The notes below the pieces were generated by a model. That model was not told the DNA's origin, did no database searches, and saw only the letters and a program-made list of their open reading frames with translations. A stretch of DNA of 64,000 nucleotides, taken from assembly GCA_021413845.1 (NCBI GenBank), contig JAIOPP010000070.1:51516-115515 (forward strand), in the 5' to 3' direction. The stretch's first letter is position 1, and the number at the start of each line of letters is the position of its first letter. Of this stretch, positions 16,650 to 25,483 are shown piece after piece. A program made the translations under genes and the position numbers. Origin of the DNA: Planctomycetia bacterium (GTDB lineage Bacteria; Planctomycetota; Planctomycetia; Pirellulales; PNKZ01).

Positions 16650-17741
16650 ATGCAGTTTTCCGAATTGAGTGCATCAATGACTACGCCACTTTTTCCGATC
16701 GACCCTGATCAAGTTGCCGCTGCCGAAGTTCAGATACTCGAGCAATCGAAGCGTATCGAATTCTATTTAACTGAACTTTCGGTCGAACTGCTCGCGAAGA
16801 AGATGGAGGACGGCGATTTTGATATCCCGGGATACCAGCGCGAAGATACCTGGGAGCATGAACGAAAATCGCGATTCCTAGAATCGCTATTAATGGGCTT
16901 GCCGATTCCGTTCCTGTTTTTCTGGGAACGGCCCGATGGGAAGTTGGAAATTGTCGACGGATCCCAGCGTCTGCGAACCATTCACCAGTTCCTCCTTGGC
17001 GACCTATGCTTTAGTGCGCTTGAGCAATTGACCGAGTTGGAAGGCTTGCGTTTCACCGACCTGCCAGAGTCGCGTCAAAGGAAGGTAAAGAATCGCTCGA
17101 TACGCGGAATCGTTTTGAACGAGCATGCGGACGAGCAAGCCCGGTTTGACATCTTTGAGCGTATTAATACCGGCAGTAAGATTGCGAACAAGGCCGAAGT
17201 TCGTCGCGGCGCGCTCACTGGCCCATTCTTGGATCTCGTAATCTCGCTTGCCCGAGATCCGCTATTCATTGAACTAGCCCCGGTAACGCCGGCTGGCGTA
17301 AATCTACGCGAGCGGGAAGAACTCATCACTCGGTTCTTCGCGTACGGTGACGGTCTAGAAGGCTACCGCGATCGCCCCGCCGATTTTTTCTTCGCATACG
17401 CCAAAAAAATGAACGACGTTCTACGTGCACATCCGGAAAAGCTAGAGGAATATCACAAACGCTTTCACGATACGATGAAATTCTCGCAGCGCATTTACCC
17501 GCTAGGATTCAAGAAGACCGCCAGGGCAACAGAAACTCCTCGCACGCGCTTTGAAGCTCTCGCAATTGGTACATACTTAGCTTTAGCCGAGAAGCCGGAA
17601 ATGATGGATGCTCCGCCGGACGTGTCCGCTTGGTTATCTAGCGCCGAATTTGCTTCATTGACGAAGTCCGGGGGAGCCAATCCAATCGCAAGCTTACGCA
17701 GTCGCCTGAACTATGTTCGCGAGCAGCTTTTAAACGCATGA
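16650..17741 (+). CDS. DUF262 (GmrS-N-like) protein, first gene of defence-like operon
   Basis: 363-residue protein with the DUF262/ParB-like fold. The signatures are the IPGYQREDTWEHERKSRFLESLLMG segment (about 53-77) and VDGSQRLRTI (about 94-103), the counterpart of the DGQQRLTT NTP-binding/hydrolysis motif, followed by INTGS. Many DUF262 proteins fuse to a DUF1524 HNH nuclease domain (GmrSD type IV restriction); here that domain is absent and the C-terminus (about 230-363) looks helical. The stop overlaps the next start as ATGA, so translation is probably coupled to the HEPN gene. Start uncertain: ATG 16650 or ATG 16677. Third positions are visibly richer in A/T than in the flanking cvpA and accA genes, consistent with acquisition by transfer. 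Confidence 0.8.
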   Translation: MQFSELSASMTTPLFPIDPDQVAAAEVQILEQSKRIEFYLTELSVELLAKKMEDGDFDIPGYQREDTWEHERKSRFLESLLMGLPIPFLFFWERPDGKLEIVDGSQRLRTIHQFLLGDLCFSALEQLTELEGLRFTDLPESRQRKVKNRSIRGIVLNEHADEQARFDIFERINTGSKIANKAEVRRGALTGPFLDLVISLARDPLFIELAPVTPAGVNLREREELITRFFAYGDGLEGYRDRPADFFFAYAKKMNDVLRAHPEKLEEYHKRFHDTMKFSQRIYPLGFKKTARATETPRTRFEALAIGTYLALAEKPEMMDAPPDVSAWLSSAEFASLTKSGGANPIASLRSRLNYVREQLLNA

Positions 17742-18475
17742 ACATTACCACCTTAGAAAAGTCCTTTGACGAACGCGTTAAGGAAATCGAAAGCTACTTG
17801 GACCTGCTTGACCTTGTCGAGCGACAGTTGCAGCATGGGCCGCCGGAAATTGATGGATCGGCCCTTACGACTGACCAGCAGCGAATCCTCTATTCTTCTG
17901 TGTATTTGCAGCTTTATAACCTAGTTGAAGCCACGGCGACGTGGTGCGTTGATGCGGTAACGTTCGCCACCTCCGACCCGGCCCAATGGCACGCCTCACA
18001 ACTCGCATCTGAACTAAGGCGGGAATGGGTTCGCGCGCAGTCTCGGTCGCATGTTGACCTCAACTACTCGAATCGGCTACAAGCCGCCGTAGAGCTTTGC
18101 GACTGTTTAATTGCTGGGCTTCCGATAGGCGAATGGAGCGTCGAGAAAGGCTATTCCGGAAGTTGGGACGATGCGGCTTTAGAGTCGATTTCTGTGCGCC
18201 TCGGCTTTAATTTAAGCATTCGCCCGGAGGTATATCGTGCGGTTAAGCAGCCGATACGCGAGGGCAAGGGAGCGCTTGGCCTCGTGAAGTATTTCCGCAA
18301 TAGGCTTGCCCACGGAAGTCTGTCGTTCGCGGAGTGCGGCGATGCTGTCACTTCCGCTGAATTACGAGATCTTGCGACGCGCACTTCAACCTACTTGCGC
18401 GACGTAGTCAGCACGTTTCGCCACTTCATTGAACAATACCAATTCTTAGCGGTGGAGTTTCGTCCCAGTGCCTAG
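17738..18475 (+). CDS. HEPN-domain nuclease, MAE_28990/MAE_18760-like
   Basis: 245-residue mostly helical protein. Near the C-terminus is KYFRNRLAHGSLSF, giving the HEPN RNase signature Rx4-6H (Arg187-x4-His192), preceded by a helix-rich domain with SVYLQLYNLVEATATW. This combination fits the MAE_28990/MAE_18760 group of HEPN-like nucleases. Family knowledge: many HEPN proteins are metal-independent RNases used as toxins or effectors in defence. It overlaps the DUF262 gene by 4 bp and the methyltransferase gene by 8 bp, so the three should be co-translated. My inference is that it is the effector of the operon, restrained or triggered by the DUF262 and methylation components. Confidence 0.78.
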   Translation: MNITTLEKSFDERVKEIESYLDLLDLVERQLQHGPPEIDGSALTTDQQRILYSSVYLQLYNLVEATATWCVDAVTFATSDPAQWHASQLASELRREWVRAQSRSHVDLNYSNRLQAAVELCDCLIAGLPIGEWSVEKGYSGSWDDAALESISVRLGFNLSIRPEVYRAVKQPIREGKGALGLVKYFRNRLAHGSLSFAECGDAVTSAELRDLATRTSTYLRDVVSTFRHFIEQYQFLAVEFRPSA

Positions 18476-19535
18476 AATTCCCGTAATATCCTGTGTTGAT
18501 CTTTTCTGCGGACTTGGCGGCTTAACGCATGGCCTCACGGAAGGTGGTGTGAATGTTACCCTCGGCGTTGATTTAGATCCCCACTGCAAGTACCCCTACG
18601 AGCAAAACAACGATGCGTCTTTCCTTACGATGAATGTTGAAGACGTCACGTCTAAGACGCTTGAGCCATTCTGGCGCAATGGCTCATATCGATTACTGGC
18701 CGGTTGTGCTCCGTGCCAGCCGTTTTCTACTTTCAGCCGAACCATCACTCGACTCGGCCGCAAGATAGAACGCGATCAGAAGTGGGATCTCGTCGCCGAA
18801 TTCGGGCGTCTCGTCAAAGAAGTGAAACCTGACTTTGTCACAATGGAAAACGTTCCTCAGGTGGCAGATCACTCCGTTTTCAAAGACTTCACGAAGTCAC
18901 TTAAGGGATACCACGTTTGGCACTCCGCAATTCAATGTTCCGACTACGGCATTCCGCAAACTCGCAGGCGTCTTGTGTTACTCGCGTCTCGTCTCGGGCC
19001 GTTGGAACTACAGTCGCCAAACGACAATGATCATAAAAAGTCGACGGTAAAAAAAGCCATTTTGAATCTTCCACGACTTTCGGCTGGCGAATGTGATCCC
19101 CAAGATGCACTCCATGCGGCACCTCGTTTGAGTCCATTGAATCTACGCCGCATCAAGGCTTCTGTGCCCGGTGGCACCTGGCGTGATTGGAAGTCTTCGC
19201 TCGTTGCGTCGTGCCACAAAAAGAAATCCGGCGAAACGTTTCCGGGCGTATATGGCCGTATGGAATGGGATCAACCTGCTCCGACGATAACCACGCAAAG
19301 CTTCTCCTACGGAACGGGTCGATTTGGTCATCCCGAGCAGGATCGTGCAATTACGCTTCGAGAAGCGGCGATTTTGCAAACGTTTCCACGGAATTATCGT
19401 TTTTTGCGAGCGGGTGAACGCGCGAATTTCAGCGTTCTCGGCAGGCTAATCGGTAATGCTGTTCCTGTTCGACTGGGCGAAGTGATTGCTACCACATTGA
19501 TATCGCATATTAAGTCTTATAAGCGGAGCGACTGA
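18468..19535 (+). CDS. dcm: DNA (cytosine-5-)-methyltransferase
   Basis: 355-residue C5-cytosine methyltransferase using S-adenosylmethionine. All main motifs are intact: motif I DLFCGLGGLTHGL (about 11-23), motif IV with catalytic Cys in GCAPCQPFS, motif VI MENVP, motif VIII QTRRRLVLLAS, motif IX region REAAILQTFP and motif X GNAVP near the C-terminus. The variable target-recognition region between VIII and IX (about 190-260) is short, so the recognised site cannot be predicted. The start is GTG at 18468, inside the HEPN gene, with GGAG upstream. No cognate restriction endonuclease is adjacent, unlike a classical type II system. A 790-bp gene-free stretch follows. Confidence 0.93.
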   Translation: MPRIPVISCVDLFCGLGGLTHGLTEGGVNVTLGVDLDPHCKYPYEQNNDASFLTMNVEDVTSKTLEPFWRNGSYRLLAGCAPCQPFSTFSRTITRLGRKIERDQKWDLVAEFGRLVKEVKPDFVTMENVPQVADHSVFKDFTKSLKGYHVWHSAIQCSDYGIPQTRRRLVLLASRLGPLELQSPNDNDHKKSTVKKAILNLPRLSAGECDPQDALHAAPRLSPLNLRRIKASVPGGTWRDWKSSLVASCHKKKSGETFPGVYGRMEWDQPAPTITTQSFSYGTGRFGHPEQDRAITLREAAILQTFPRNYRFLRAGERANFSVLGRLIGNAVPVRLGEVIATTLISHIKSYKRSD

Positions 19536-20326
19536 CAACTCTCTCCGCCGATCAGGACAACCGGAAATGCTTGCCGGAATCCGTTCAGGCGATTTGTAAA
19601 AAGAAGCTTCGAGCCGTCGCGATCCGTGCGACGACTCGGAGCCCGGATCCGCCGAGTCGCTGCCTTGCGCGTCGGCGGGGAACGGAGGTTTTGGTGGTTC
19701 CGTTTTGGGAACCGGCCTCGCCGTGTGATTCGTGCGGATTTCAGCCCGATCCGGGATCGCAGGGAACGGCGGTGGAACGGTACCGTTTTTAACGATCGGT
19801 CGTATTTCCAGCGTTTCACGAGCCTAAAACCGAACATAATAAACATTATCAGACGTTGTAGTGCGGCTCGAAAACAGGTGGGTCGGGCCCTGCTTTGCGG
19901 CTGCGGGCGGTTGATCGGGAGTGTCACCGCGGTGGCTTGAGAAATGAGAGATATGGCTGAGCCGTGGGCGTACGGGCATGGTGCTCGGCGGCGTTCGCGT
20001 GGCGTTCTTGGAGGACGCCGAGAGGCGGCCGTCACGGATTTTGATCGCGGTCGGCTTCGGCGCGGCGGCGTTGAGAAAGAGTTTGCGTGCGCGAACGATC
20101 GCGGCCTGGAGACCCTCGTCGTGCGCCATTCGGCGCGGCTGCCGTCGAGTTCCGTTTAGAACGGTTTTTCGGTAGGGGGGCTTGGGGCGAACTTTAGCCG
20201 CTGGGGAGCGGCTGCCGGTTGCGGTCCCCTGCCCGGCTTGCGGGCTTGGTGGGACTGACCGCGAGCGCGCCCGTAGCAACGCGTAGAGTATCGGCGCTGA
20301 GCGTGCCGCCGCCGAGCGTGTTGGTC
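19536..20326. other. Gene-free region downstream of the defence-like operon
   Basis: About 790 bp with no supportable gene. Frames on both strands are Arg/Pro-rich and lack ribosome-binding sites. It contains a short A/T-rich patch (about 19826-19858) inside otherwise GC-rich sequence. It may be a decayed gene or the remnant edge of an inserted island, but I see no att site, terminal repeat or transposase remnant. Confidence 0.4.
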
Positions 20327-21295
20327 TTACGCTTTGCCGCCTTCGAGAAACATTCCCATCCGGCGGAACTTTTCGTAGCGGGCCGCGAGGAGTTTTTCCG
20401 GCGTTAAGGCCAGTAGCTCGCGAAACGACCGTTGCAGATACATCTTCATGCGAGCTGCGGTTTGGTTGTGGTCGCGATGGGCGCCGCCGAGCGGCTCTTC
20501 GATGATGTCGTCGATGACTTTGAAGCGGAGCAGGTCGCGCGAGGTCAGCTTCAGCGCCTTGGCGGCTTTCTCTTTGAAGGTGTGGCTTTTCCAAAGAATA
20601 CCCGCACAACCCTCGGGACTAATCACGGAATAGTAGGCGTGCTCGAGCAGGGCCACGCGATCTCCCACGCCGATCCCGAGCGCGCCGCCGGAGCCCCCTT
20701 CGCCGATGACGATGCAGACGATCGGCGTCGGCAGACGCGACATCTCGAACATCGACGACGCAATGATTTGCGCTTGGCCTCGTTCTTCGGCGCCGATGCC
20801 GGGATAGGCGCCCGGCGTGTCGATGAAGCAGACGACCGGCAGCTTATATTTCGCCGCGGCCTTCATGCGCAACATCGCCTTGCGGTAGCCTTCGGGATGC
20901 GCGCAGCCGAAGTGGCAGGCCTGGCGTTCTTTGAGCGTTTTCCCTTTTTGGTGGCCGATGACCATCACTTTTTGTTCGCCGAGTTTGGCGAAGCCCGTGA
21001 GAATGGCGCGATCGTCGCCGAACGATTTGTCGCCGTGCAGTTCGACGAAGTCGTCGAATACGAGATTGAGATAGTCGCTCGTCATCGGGCGATCGGGATG
21101 GCGGGAGACTTCGACGGTCTGCCACGGCTCGAGATTGGCGAAGACTTTCTTCTTCAACTCGGCCGCTTCGCGCCGTAGTTTGCGAGCTTCTTCGATCGTC
21201 TCGGGGGTCTTTTGCGGCGACGATTCGAGCAATGCGACGCGATCTTCCAATTCGTAGATCGGACGTTCGAATAAGAGGCGGGTGCCGGCGGCCAT
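20327..21295 (-). CDS. accA: Acetyl-CoA carboxylase carboxyltransferase subunit alpha
   Basis: 322-residue alpha subunit of the carboxyltransferase that, with AccD, moves CO2 from carboxybiotin to acetyl-CoA in the first step of fatty-acid synthesis. Recognisable stretches are [16 protein letters not shown] at the N-terminus, [52 protein letters not shown]-like central region, [16 protein letters not shown] and [18 protein letters not shown]. Length and motif order are normal. AAGGAAA before the ATG supports the start. The protein kinase gene lies upstream with a 57-bp gap on the same strand, so co-transcription is possible. Confidence 0.97.
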   Translation of the reverse strand: [322 protein letters not shown]

Positions 21296-21352
21296 CGTCG
21301 TTTCCTTATTTCCGTCGTGGGGCGAAGCGAGTGCGTGGTTATTTAATCGACG

Positions 21353-22255
21353 TTACTTAAGCGACTTTTGACTCTTGAGCGTCGGGCGTGCAGGCTTGGA
21401 AGCGACTTCGTCGTCTTTCAAGACGGAAATCCGTTTCAACTCGTTACTCACTTCAGCTGCCGAAGGGGGGCGATCGGCGGGATCTTTCGCCATCATCTTC
21501 ATTACGAGTTGAGCGAAGCTCGACGTCACGCTGGGGTTATCGGTTTCCGGGTTCGGGAGCGGAAAGTGTAAGTGTTTCGTCAGAAGTTCGTTGCTGGTCG
21601 AAGCGGTGTAGGGGGGGATTCCGGTGGCAAGATGGAAGAACGTGCAGCCGAGACTATAGACGTCGGATCTTAGATCGACCGGCTCGCGGCGTATTTGCTC
21701 CGGCGAAAGATAGCTGCGGGTTCCTTGGATCGAGCGCTGGCGTCGCTTCCAAAACCAACGTTCCCAACCTTTGGGCGGTCGTCGCGCCAAGGCAAAGTCG
21801 ATCAGTCGGATTTCACCATGTTCGTTCAGAATGTAATTGTCGGGCTTGAGATCGAGATGCAGAAATCCATGTTCGTTGAGTCGGCTTGCCGATTCGGCCG
21901 CTTGCGCGACGATCGTCGGCAGCAAGCAGAGCATGTCCTTCCAGGTTTCATTAAGTACGTCGCGCAGGTTTAGCCCGGCGAACAACTCCATCAACACATA
22001 AGGACCGCAACCGGCTTCCCCGTATTCGTGCGCTCCGAGCAGCAACGGATGGTCGAGCTTCGATCCTATGGCAAACTCGTTTTGCAGCGCAACGACTTGC
22101 TCTTTGTCCGATCGGAATTCGGGCAACAGAAACTTGATTGCGCAACGTCGTTGCCGCGAGTCGTCGATCGCCGCCCAAACTTGGCAGTATCGGCCCGAGC
22201 GGATGAGATACAGCAATCGATTCGTGCCGACGAACGAGGAGCTAATCGCGGACAC
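21353..22255 (-). CDS. Serine/threonine protein kinase with atypical catalytic loop
   Basis: 300-residue cytoplasmic Hanks-type kinase domain without membrane helix or extra sensor domain. Lys41 in CAIKF is the ATP-anchoring lysine. The catalytic loop reads HLDLKPDN (133-140): the usual Arg before the catalytic Asp is Leu, so it is a non-RD kinase. The magnesium-binding motif is DFA (153-155) instead of DFG. The GTRSYLSPEQ activation-segment and DVYSLGCTFFHL motifs are intact, and the glycine loop (IRSGRYCQVW) is abbreviated. It may be active with altered regulation or a weak kinase. The start is GTG at 22253-22255, preceded by GAGGGAAAG. It lies upstream of accA. Confidence 0.88.
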   Translation of the reverse strand: MSAISSSFVGTNRLLYLIRSGRYCQVWAAIDDSRQRRCAIKFLLPEFRSDKEQVVALQNEFAIGSKLDHPLLLGAHEYGEAGCGPYVLMELFAGLNLRDVLNETWKDMLCLLPTIVAQAAESASRLNEHGFLHLDLKPDNYILNEHGEIRLIDFALARRPPKGWERWFWKRRQRSIQGTRSYLSPEQIRREPVDLRSDVYSLGCTFFHLATGIPPYTASTSNELLTKHLHFPLPNPETDNPSVTSSFAQLVMKMMAKDPADRPPSAAEVSNELKRISVLKDDEVASKPARPTLKSQKSLK

Positions 22256-22444
22256 GCGGCTTTCCCTCGTTACGGTTGCGGCTGCTCAATCCTTACGAAC
22301 CGCATAGTTTAACACCCCTGCCGAAGACTGCCAACCGCGATCGACCGCTACGGGCCCAGGCATTTCGGGGCATTTTGCGGCGTTTTTGCATTGCAGAAGG
22401 GGCGATCACCGCCGGCGCTCCCCTGCTCTGCCGGCGGTCGCTCG

Positions 22445-23212
22445 TTACGATGCCGGCCCGTCGTCGTAATGCACGCTCAGCAGGAACAAGCCTTGAGCCG
22501 GCACCTTCATGCCTGCGAGCTTGCGGTCGCCCGCCGCGACGAGTTCTTGCGTCCAGCTTTCGGGCTTGCGGCCACGACCGACCTCGACCAGCGTGCCGAC
22601 CATCGTGCGGACCATGTTATAGAGAAAGCCGTCGGCTTCGACTTCGAAGTAGATCACTTTCTCGTCCGGTGCGACAAGCCTGCGGCAATCGATATCGAGC
22701 ACGGTTCTCACGCTCGACGAGCGTTGCGGCCACTGCGTTTCGAACGAGCGGAAGTCGTGCGTGCCGCGCCAGTGTTGCGCTGCGCGATGCATCGCTTCGG
22801 CGTCGAGCTTGCCGTAGCAATAGTGCCACGACGTGCCGCGGCGAAACACATCGGCCGTCCGGCTGTTGTGAATGATGTAGCGGTATCGCTTTCGCTTCGC
22901 CTGCTTCCTCGCATGAAATCCCGGGGCGGCTTCTTCGGCCGCGACGACGACGATGTCGTTCGGCAACTCGGCATTCAGCGCTCGGCGAAACGCAGCCGGC
23001 GTCAACGTCGCCTCGGTATGAAAACTCGCGGTTTGCCCGAGCGCGTGAACGCCGGAATCGGTTCGACCGCTGCCGGAAACGACGACGCGCTCGCCGACGA
23101 TGCGCTGGAGAGCTTGCTCGAGCTCATCTTGCAGCGTCCGATTGCCGGGCTGGCGCTGCCACCCGCGATAAGCGGCGCCGTCGTAAGCGAGAGTGAGCTT
23201 GATCGTGCGCAT
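22445..23212 (-). CDS. truA: tRNA pseudouridine(38-40) synthase TruA
   Basis: 255-residue enzyme that isomerises uridines 38-40 in the tRNA anticodon stem. The catalytic aspartate is in SGRTDSGVHALGQ (Asp52). The N-terminus LTLAYDGAAYRGWQRQ and the C-terminal DGFLYNMVRTMVGTLVEVGRG are characteristic. Length is normal and the ATG at 23210-23212 fits the family start. The asd gene lies 22 bp upstream on the same strand, so the two are likely co-transcribed. The downstream gap carries a GCTCCCCTGCTCTGCC motif flanked by GC-rich inverted sequence. Confidence 0.95.
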   Translation of the reverse strand: MRTIKLTLAYDGAAYRGWQRQPGNRTLQDELEQALQRIVGERVVVSGSGRTDSGVHALGQTASFHTEATLTPAAFRRALNAELPNDIVVVAAEEAAPGFHARKQAKRKRYRYIIHNSRTADVFRRGTSWHYCYGKLDAEAMHRAAQHWRGTHDFRSFETQWPQRSSSVRTVLDIDCRRLVAPDEKVIYFEVEADGFLYNMVRTMVGTLVEVGRGRKPESWTQELVAAGDRKLAGMKVPAQGLFLLSVHYDDGPAS

Positions 23213-23234
23213 GTGGGACCGTGCGCATGCAGCG

Positions 23235-24251
23235 CTACGAAGCGGCCGCCGCCGAACGGATCAGCAACTCGGCGATTTGCACGGCGTTCGTCGCGGCGCC
23301 CTTGCGCAGGTTGTCGCTCACGCACCAGAACGCGATGCCGTTCGGGCTCGACAGGTCTTCGCGAATCCGGCCGATGAAGACTTCGTCGCGGCCGTCGCAC
23401 GTGAGCGGCATCGGATACTGCTTGTTCGCCAGATCGTCGACGACGACGATGCCGGGGAACTCTTGGAACAGCTTCGTTGCCTCGGCGACCGAAAGCTTCC
23501 GTTCGGTTTCGACGAGAATGCTCTCGCTATGGCAATTCGAGACCGGCACGCGCACGCAGGTCGGACAGACTTGGATGCTGTCGTCTCCCATGATCTTGCG
23601 GGTCTCGAAGACCATCTTCATTTCTTCGGAAGTGTAGCCCTGCTGCTTGAGCGAGCCGATTTGCGGAATCAGATTGAACGCGATCGGGTGGGCGAACGTT
23701 TCATACTTGTAGTCGGCGTTATGAAGCTTCATGTGCGTGCCCGCTTCGAGATCGCGCTGGCCGGCGACCCCTGCTCCGCTCGTGGCCTGATACGAGCTGA
23801 CGATCACGCGCTTCACGCGGGCCGCATCGTGCAGCGGCTTCAACGCCACGACCATCTGCGTCGTCGAGCAATTCGGACTGGCGATCAGGCCTTGATGGCT
23901 GCGGATCGCGTCCGGATTCACTTCCGGAATCACGAGCGGCACCTTCGGGTCCATGCGCCAATAGCCGCTCTCATCGACGACGATGCAGCCGGCCTTCACG
24001 GCCCAGGGGCAGAACTCCGCGGCCGTTTCATCAGGCGTGCTGCCGATCGCGAGGTCGATCCCGTGGAACGAGTCGGGCGTGAGTTCTTCGACCGTCTGCT
24101 CTTCGCCGCGGAACATCAGCTTCTTGCCGGCGCTGCGCTTCGTCGCCAGAAACTTAACCCGCCGGATCGGGACGTTTCGTTCTTCGAGCAATTGGCGGAT
24201 AAGGGTCCCCACGGCACCCGTGGCACCGACGACGGCTAGCGACTCGAACAC
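23235..24251 (-). CDS. asd: Aspartate-semialdehyde dehydrogenase
   Basis: 338-residue NADPH-dependent enzyme converting aspartyl phosphate to aspartate semialdehyde, the branch point to lysine/diaminopimelate, threonine and methionine. The dinucleotide site VVGATGAVG begins at about residue 7, the active-site cysteine is in ASPNCSTTQM (about Cys128), and the C-terminal PISNCHSESILVE-like region with VRVPVSNCHSES is present. The start is the GTG at 24249-24251, with AGGAG eight bases upstream; the ATG at 24317 would add 22 residues of non-family sequence. It is followed closely by truA. Confidence 0.95.
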   Translation of the reverse strand: MFESLAVVGATGAVGTLIRQLLEERNVPIRRVKFLATKRSAGKKLMFRGEEQTVEELTPDSFHGIDLAIGSTPDETAAEFCPWAVKAGCIVVDESGYWRMDPKVPLVIPEVNPDAIRSHQGLIASPNCSTTQMVVALKPLHDAARVKRVIVSSYQATSGAGVAGQRDLEAGTHMKLHNADYKYETFAHPIAFNLIPQIGSLKQQGYTSEEMKMVFETRKIMGDDSIQVCPTCVRVPVSNCHSESILVETERKLSVAEATKLFQEFPGIVVVDDLANKQYPMPLTCDGRDEVFIGRIREDLSSPNGIAFWCVSDNLRKGAATNAVQIAELLIRSAAAAS

Positions 24252-24391
24252 CTGAAGATCTCCTAAACGAACGACGACGAAGCGAGGAACGAACCAGTAT
24301 AGACTCCCCTGCCCCACGGCTTCAATGAGGCGAACACGGGGCGCATCGTCCGGTATGCGCGATCGGGGTTCGATTCGGCGCGAGATACGAC

Positions 24392-25483
24392 CTAATTCGT
24401 GCGCTTATCGACACGCTTGCCGCTAGGTGGACGTGGGCTGCTCGACCGAGCTCTTTCCGTGGTGAGCGTTCGCTCCGAAGGGCTGCGCTCCGGGGATGAA
24501 TCGCTCGCCCCCCTCCCCTGCTCCGCGGGTGCCGTCAGGTCGTCGGGCTCGCCGCGATCGAGCAGTCGTCGGACGAGCGCAGGAGACGCGAACGCCAAGA
24601 TCCCGATCGGCATGATGAGGCCGAATGTCATGAGGCCCATGGCGATGCCGATCCCAAGATGCAACGGCAAGGCGATCGCCATCGTGAGTGGGCGGAGAAT
24701 TCGGGGCCAAATCAAAACGCAGAACGTCAGCTCCCAATAGGCCGCGATCTGCGTGAGGATCGCCGTCAGCACGGGCCAGCGGGCCAGCCAAGTCAGGTCG
24801 AGCGTTTGATATTCGAGATTCGCGACGGCCCCCCACAGCGCATAGCCGGCCCACCAAGAGTCTCCTTGGAGCTTGCCAAGGCCGGCGAAGAAGTAGATGA
24901 CGCACATGTGTAGTTGAATCAACCGCGTCGCGATGTTGGCCGACGTCGATGGCGCGGCCGGCGGCAAGCCCTCCCCTGCCCTCCTCGTCTGCAACAATCG
25001 GTCGACCGAGTATGCCGCTCCGCACGGCGCGAGCATCAGATACGTGATCAGCATCCCGTTCATCTGATCGAGCCCGAACAACACGCCGGGCAAGCGATGG
25101 ATATACGACAGCGTGATAATGAACGACAAGATCGAAGTCACGCGAGTGAACAGCCCGACGGTGAACATCGCGAGCACGACGAGCCCCAAGAGATGCGCGG
25201 TCCAGAGCGTCGCCGGTCGGTCGCAGAGCCAAAGGTAGCTGAAGGCCCATCGCATGCGTTCGCCGTAAAACGACTCGACCGAGGAGCGCGGAATCAACCC
25301 GTCGAGTGCGACGAACGTCTCGAGCTCTTTCATCCAGACGAGATGCGTATAGACGAGCATCGCACCGACGCAGATGCGCATCAGCGCCACGACTGCGACG
25401 TCGGCCGGCGTAAACCAAAAGCGATTCCAGCCCGTGAGTGCGGCGCCACCCAACTCGCGCAAATAATCGACGAACAACTTCAT
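24392..25483 (-). CDS. HTTM-domain integral membrane protein
   Basis: 363-residue membrane protein with the HTTM architecture (horizontally transferred transmembrane domain, related to vitamin-K-dependent gamma-carboxylases). Hydrophobic helices include VVALMRICVGAMLVYTHLVW, LLGLVVLAMFTVGLF, IATRLIQLHMCVIYFFAGLGKL and AIALPLHLGIGIAMGLMTFGLIMP; the IQLHMCVIYFFAGLGKLQG stretch is typical. Whether it is an enzyme here is unknown. Two copies of a GCAGGGGAGGG-type motif fall inside the coding sequence (24511-24525 and 24969-24985), the latter encoding RRAGEG in a loop. The C-terminal 50 residues are charged and disordered. The start overlaps the stop of the upstream gene (ATGA), so the pair is translationally coupled. 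Confidence 0.82.
   Translation of the reverse strand: MKLFVDYLRELGGAALTGWNRFWFTPADVAVVALMRICVGAMLVYTHLVWMKELETFVALDGLIPRSSVESFYGERMRWAFSYLWLCDRPATLWTAHLLGLVVLAMFTVGLFTRVTSILSFIITLSYIHRLPGVLFGLDQMNGMLITYLMLAPCGAAYSVDRLLQTRRAGEGLPPAAPSTSANIATRLIQLHMCVIYFFAGLGKLQGDSWWAGYALWGAVANLEYQTLDLTWLARWPVLTAILTQIAAYWELTFCVLIWPRILRPLTMAIALPLHLGIGIAMGLMTFGLIMPIGILAFASPALVRRLLDRGEPDDLTAPAEQGRGASDSSPERSPSERTLTTERARSSSPRPPSGKRVDKRTN

Noticed and set aside
16650..17741. DUF262 gene considered as a chromosomal or plasmid ParB partition gene
   Set aside because: It has no HTH or ParA partner; the gene order and DGSQRL motif fit DUF262 defence proteins better.
19824..20609. Minus-strand 261-codon frame overlapping accA
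   Set aside because: It overlaps accA in another frame, is Arg/Pro-rich and has no ribosome-binding site.
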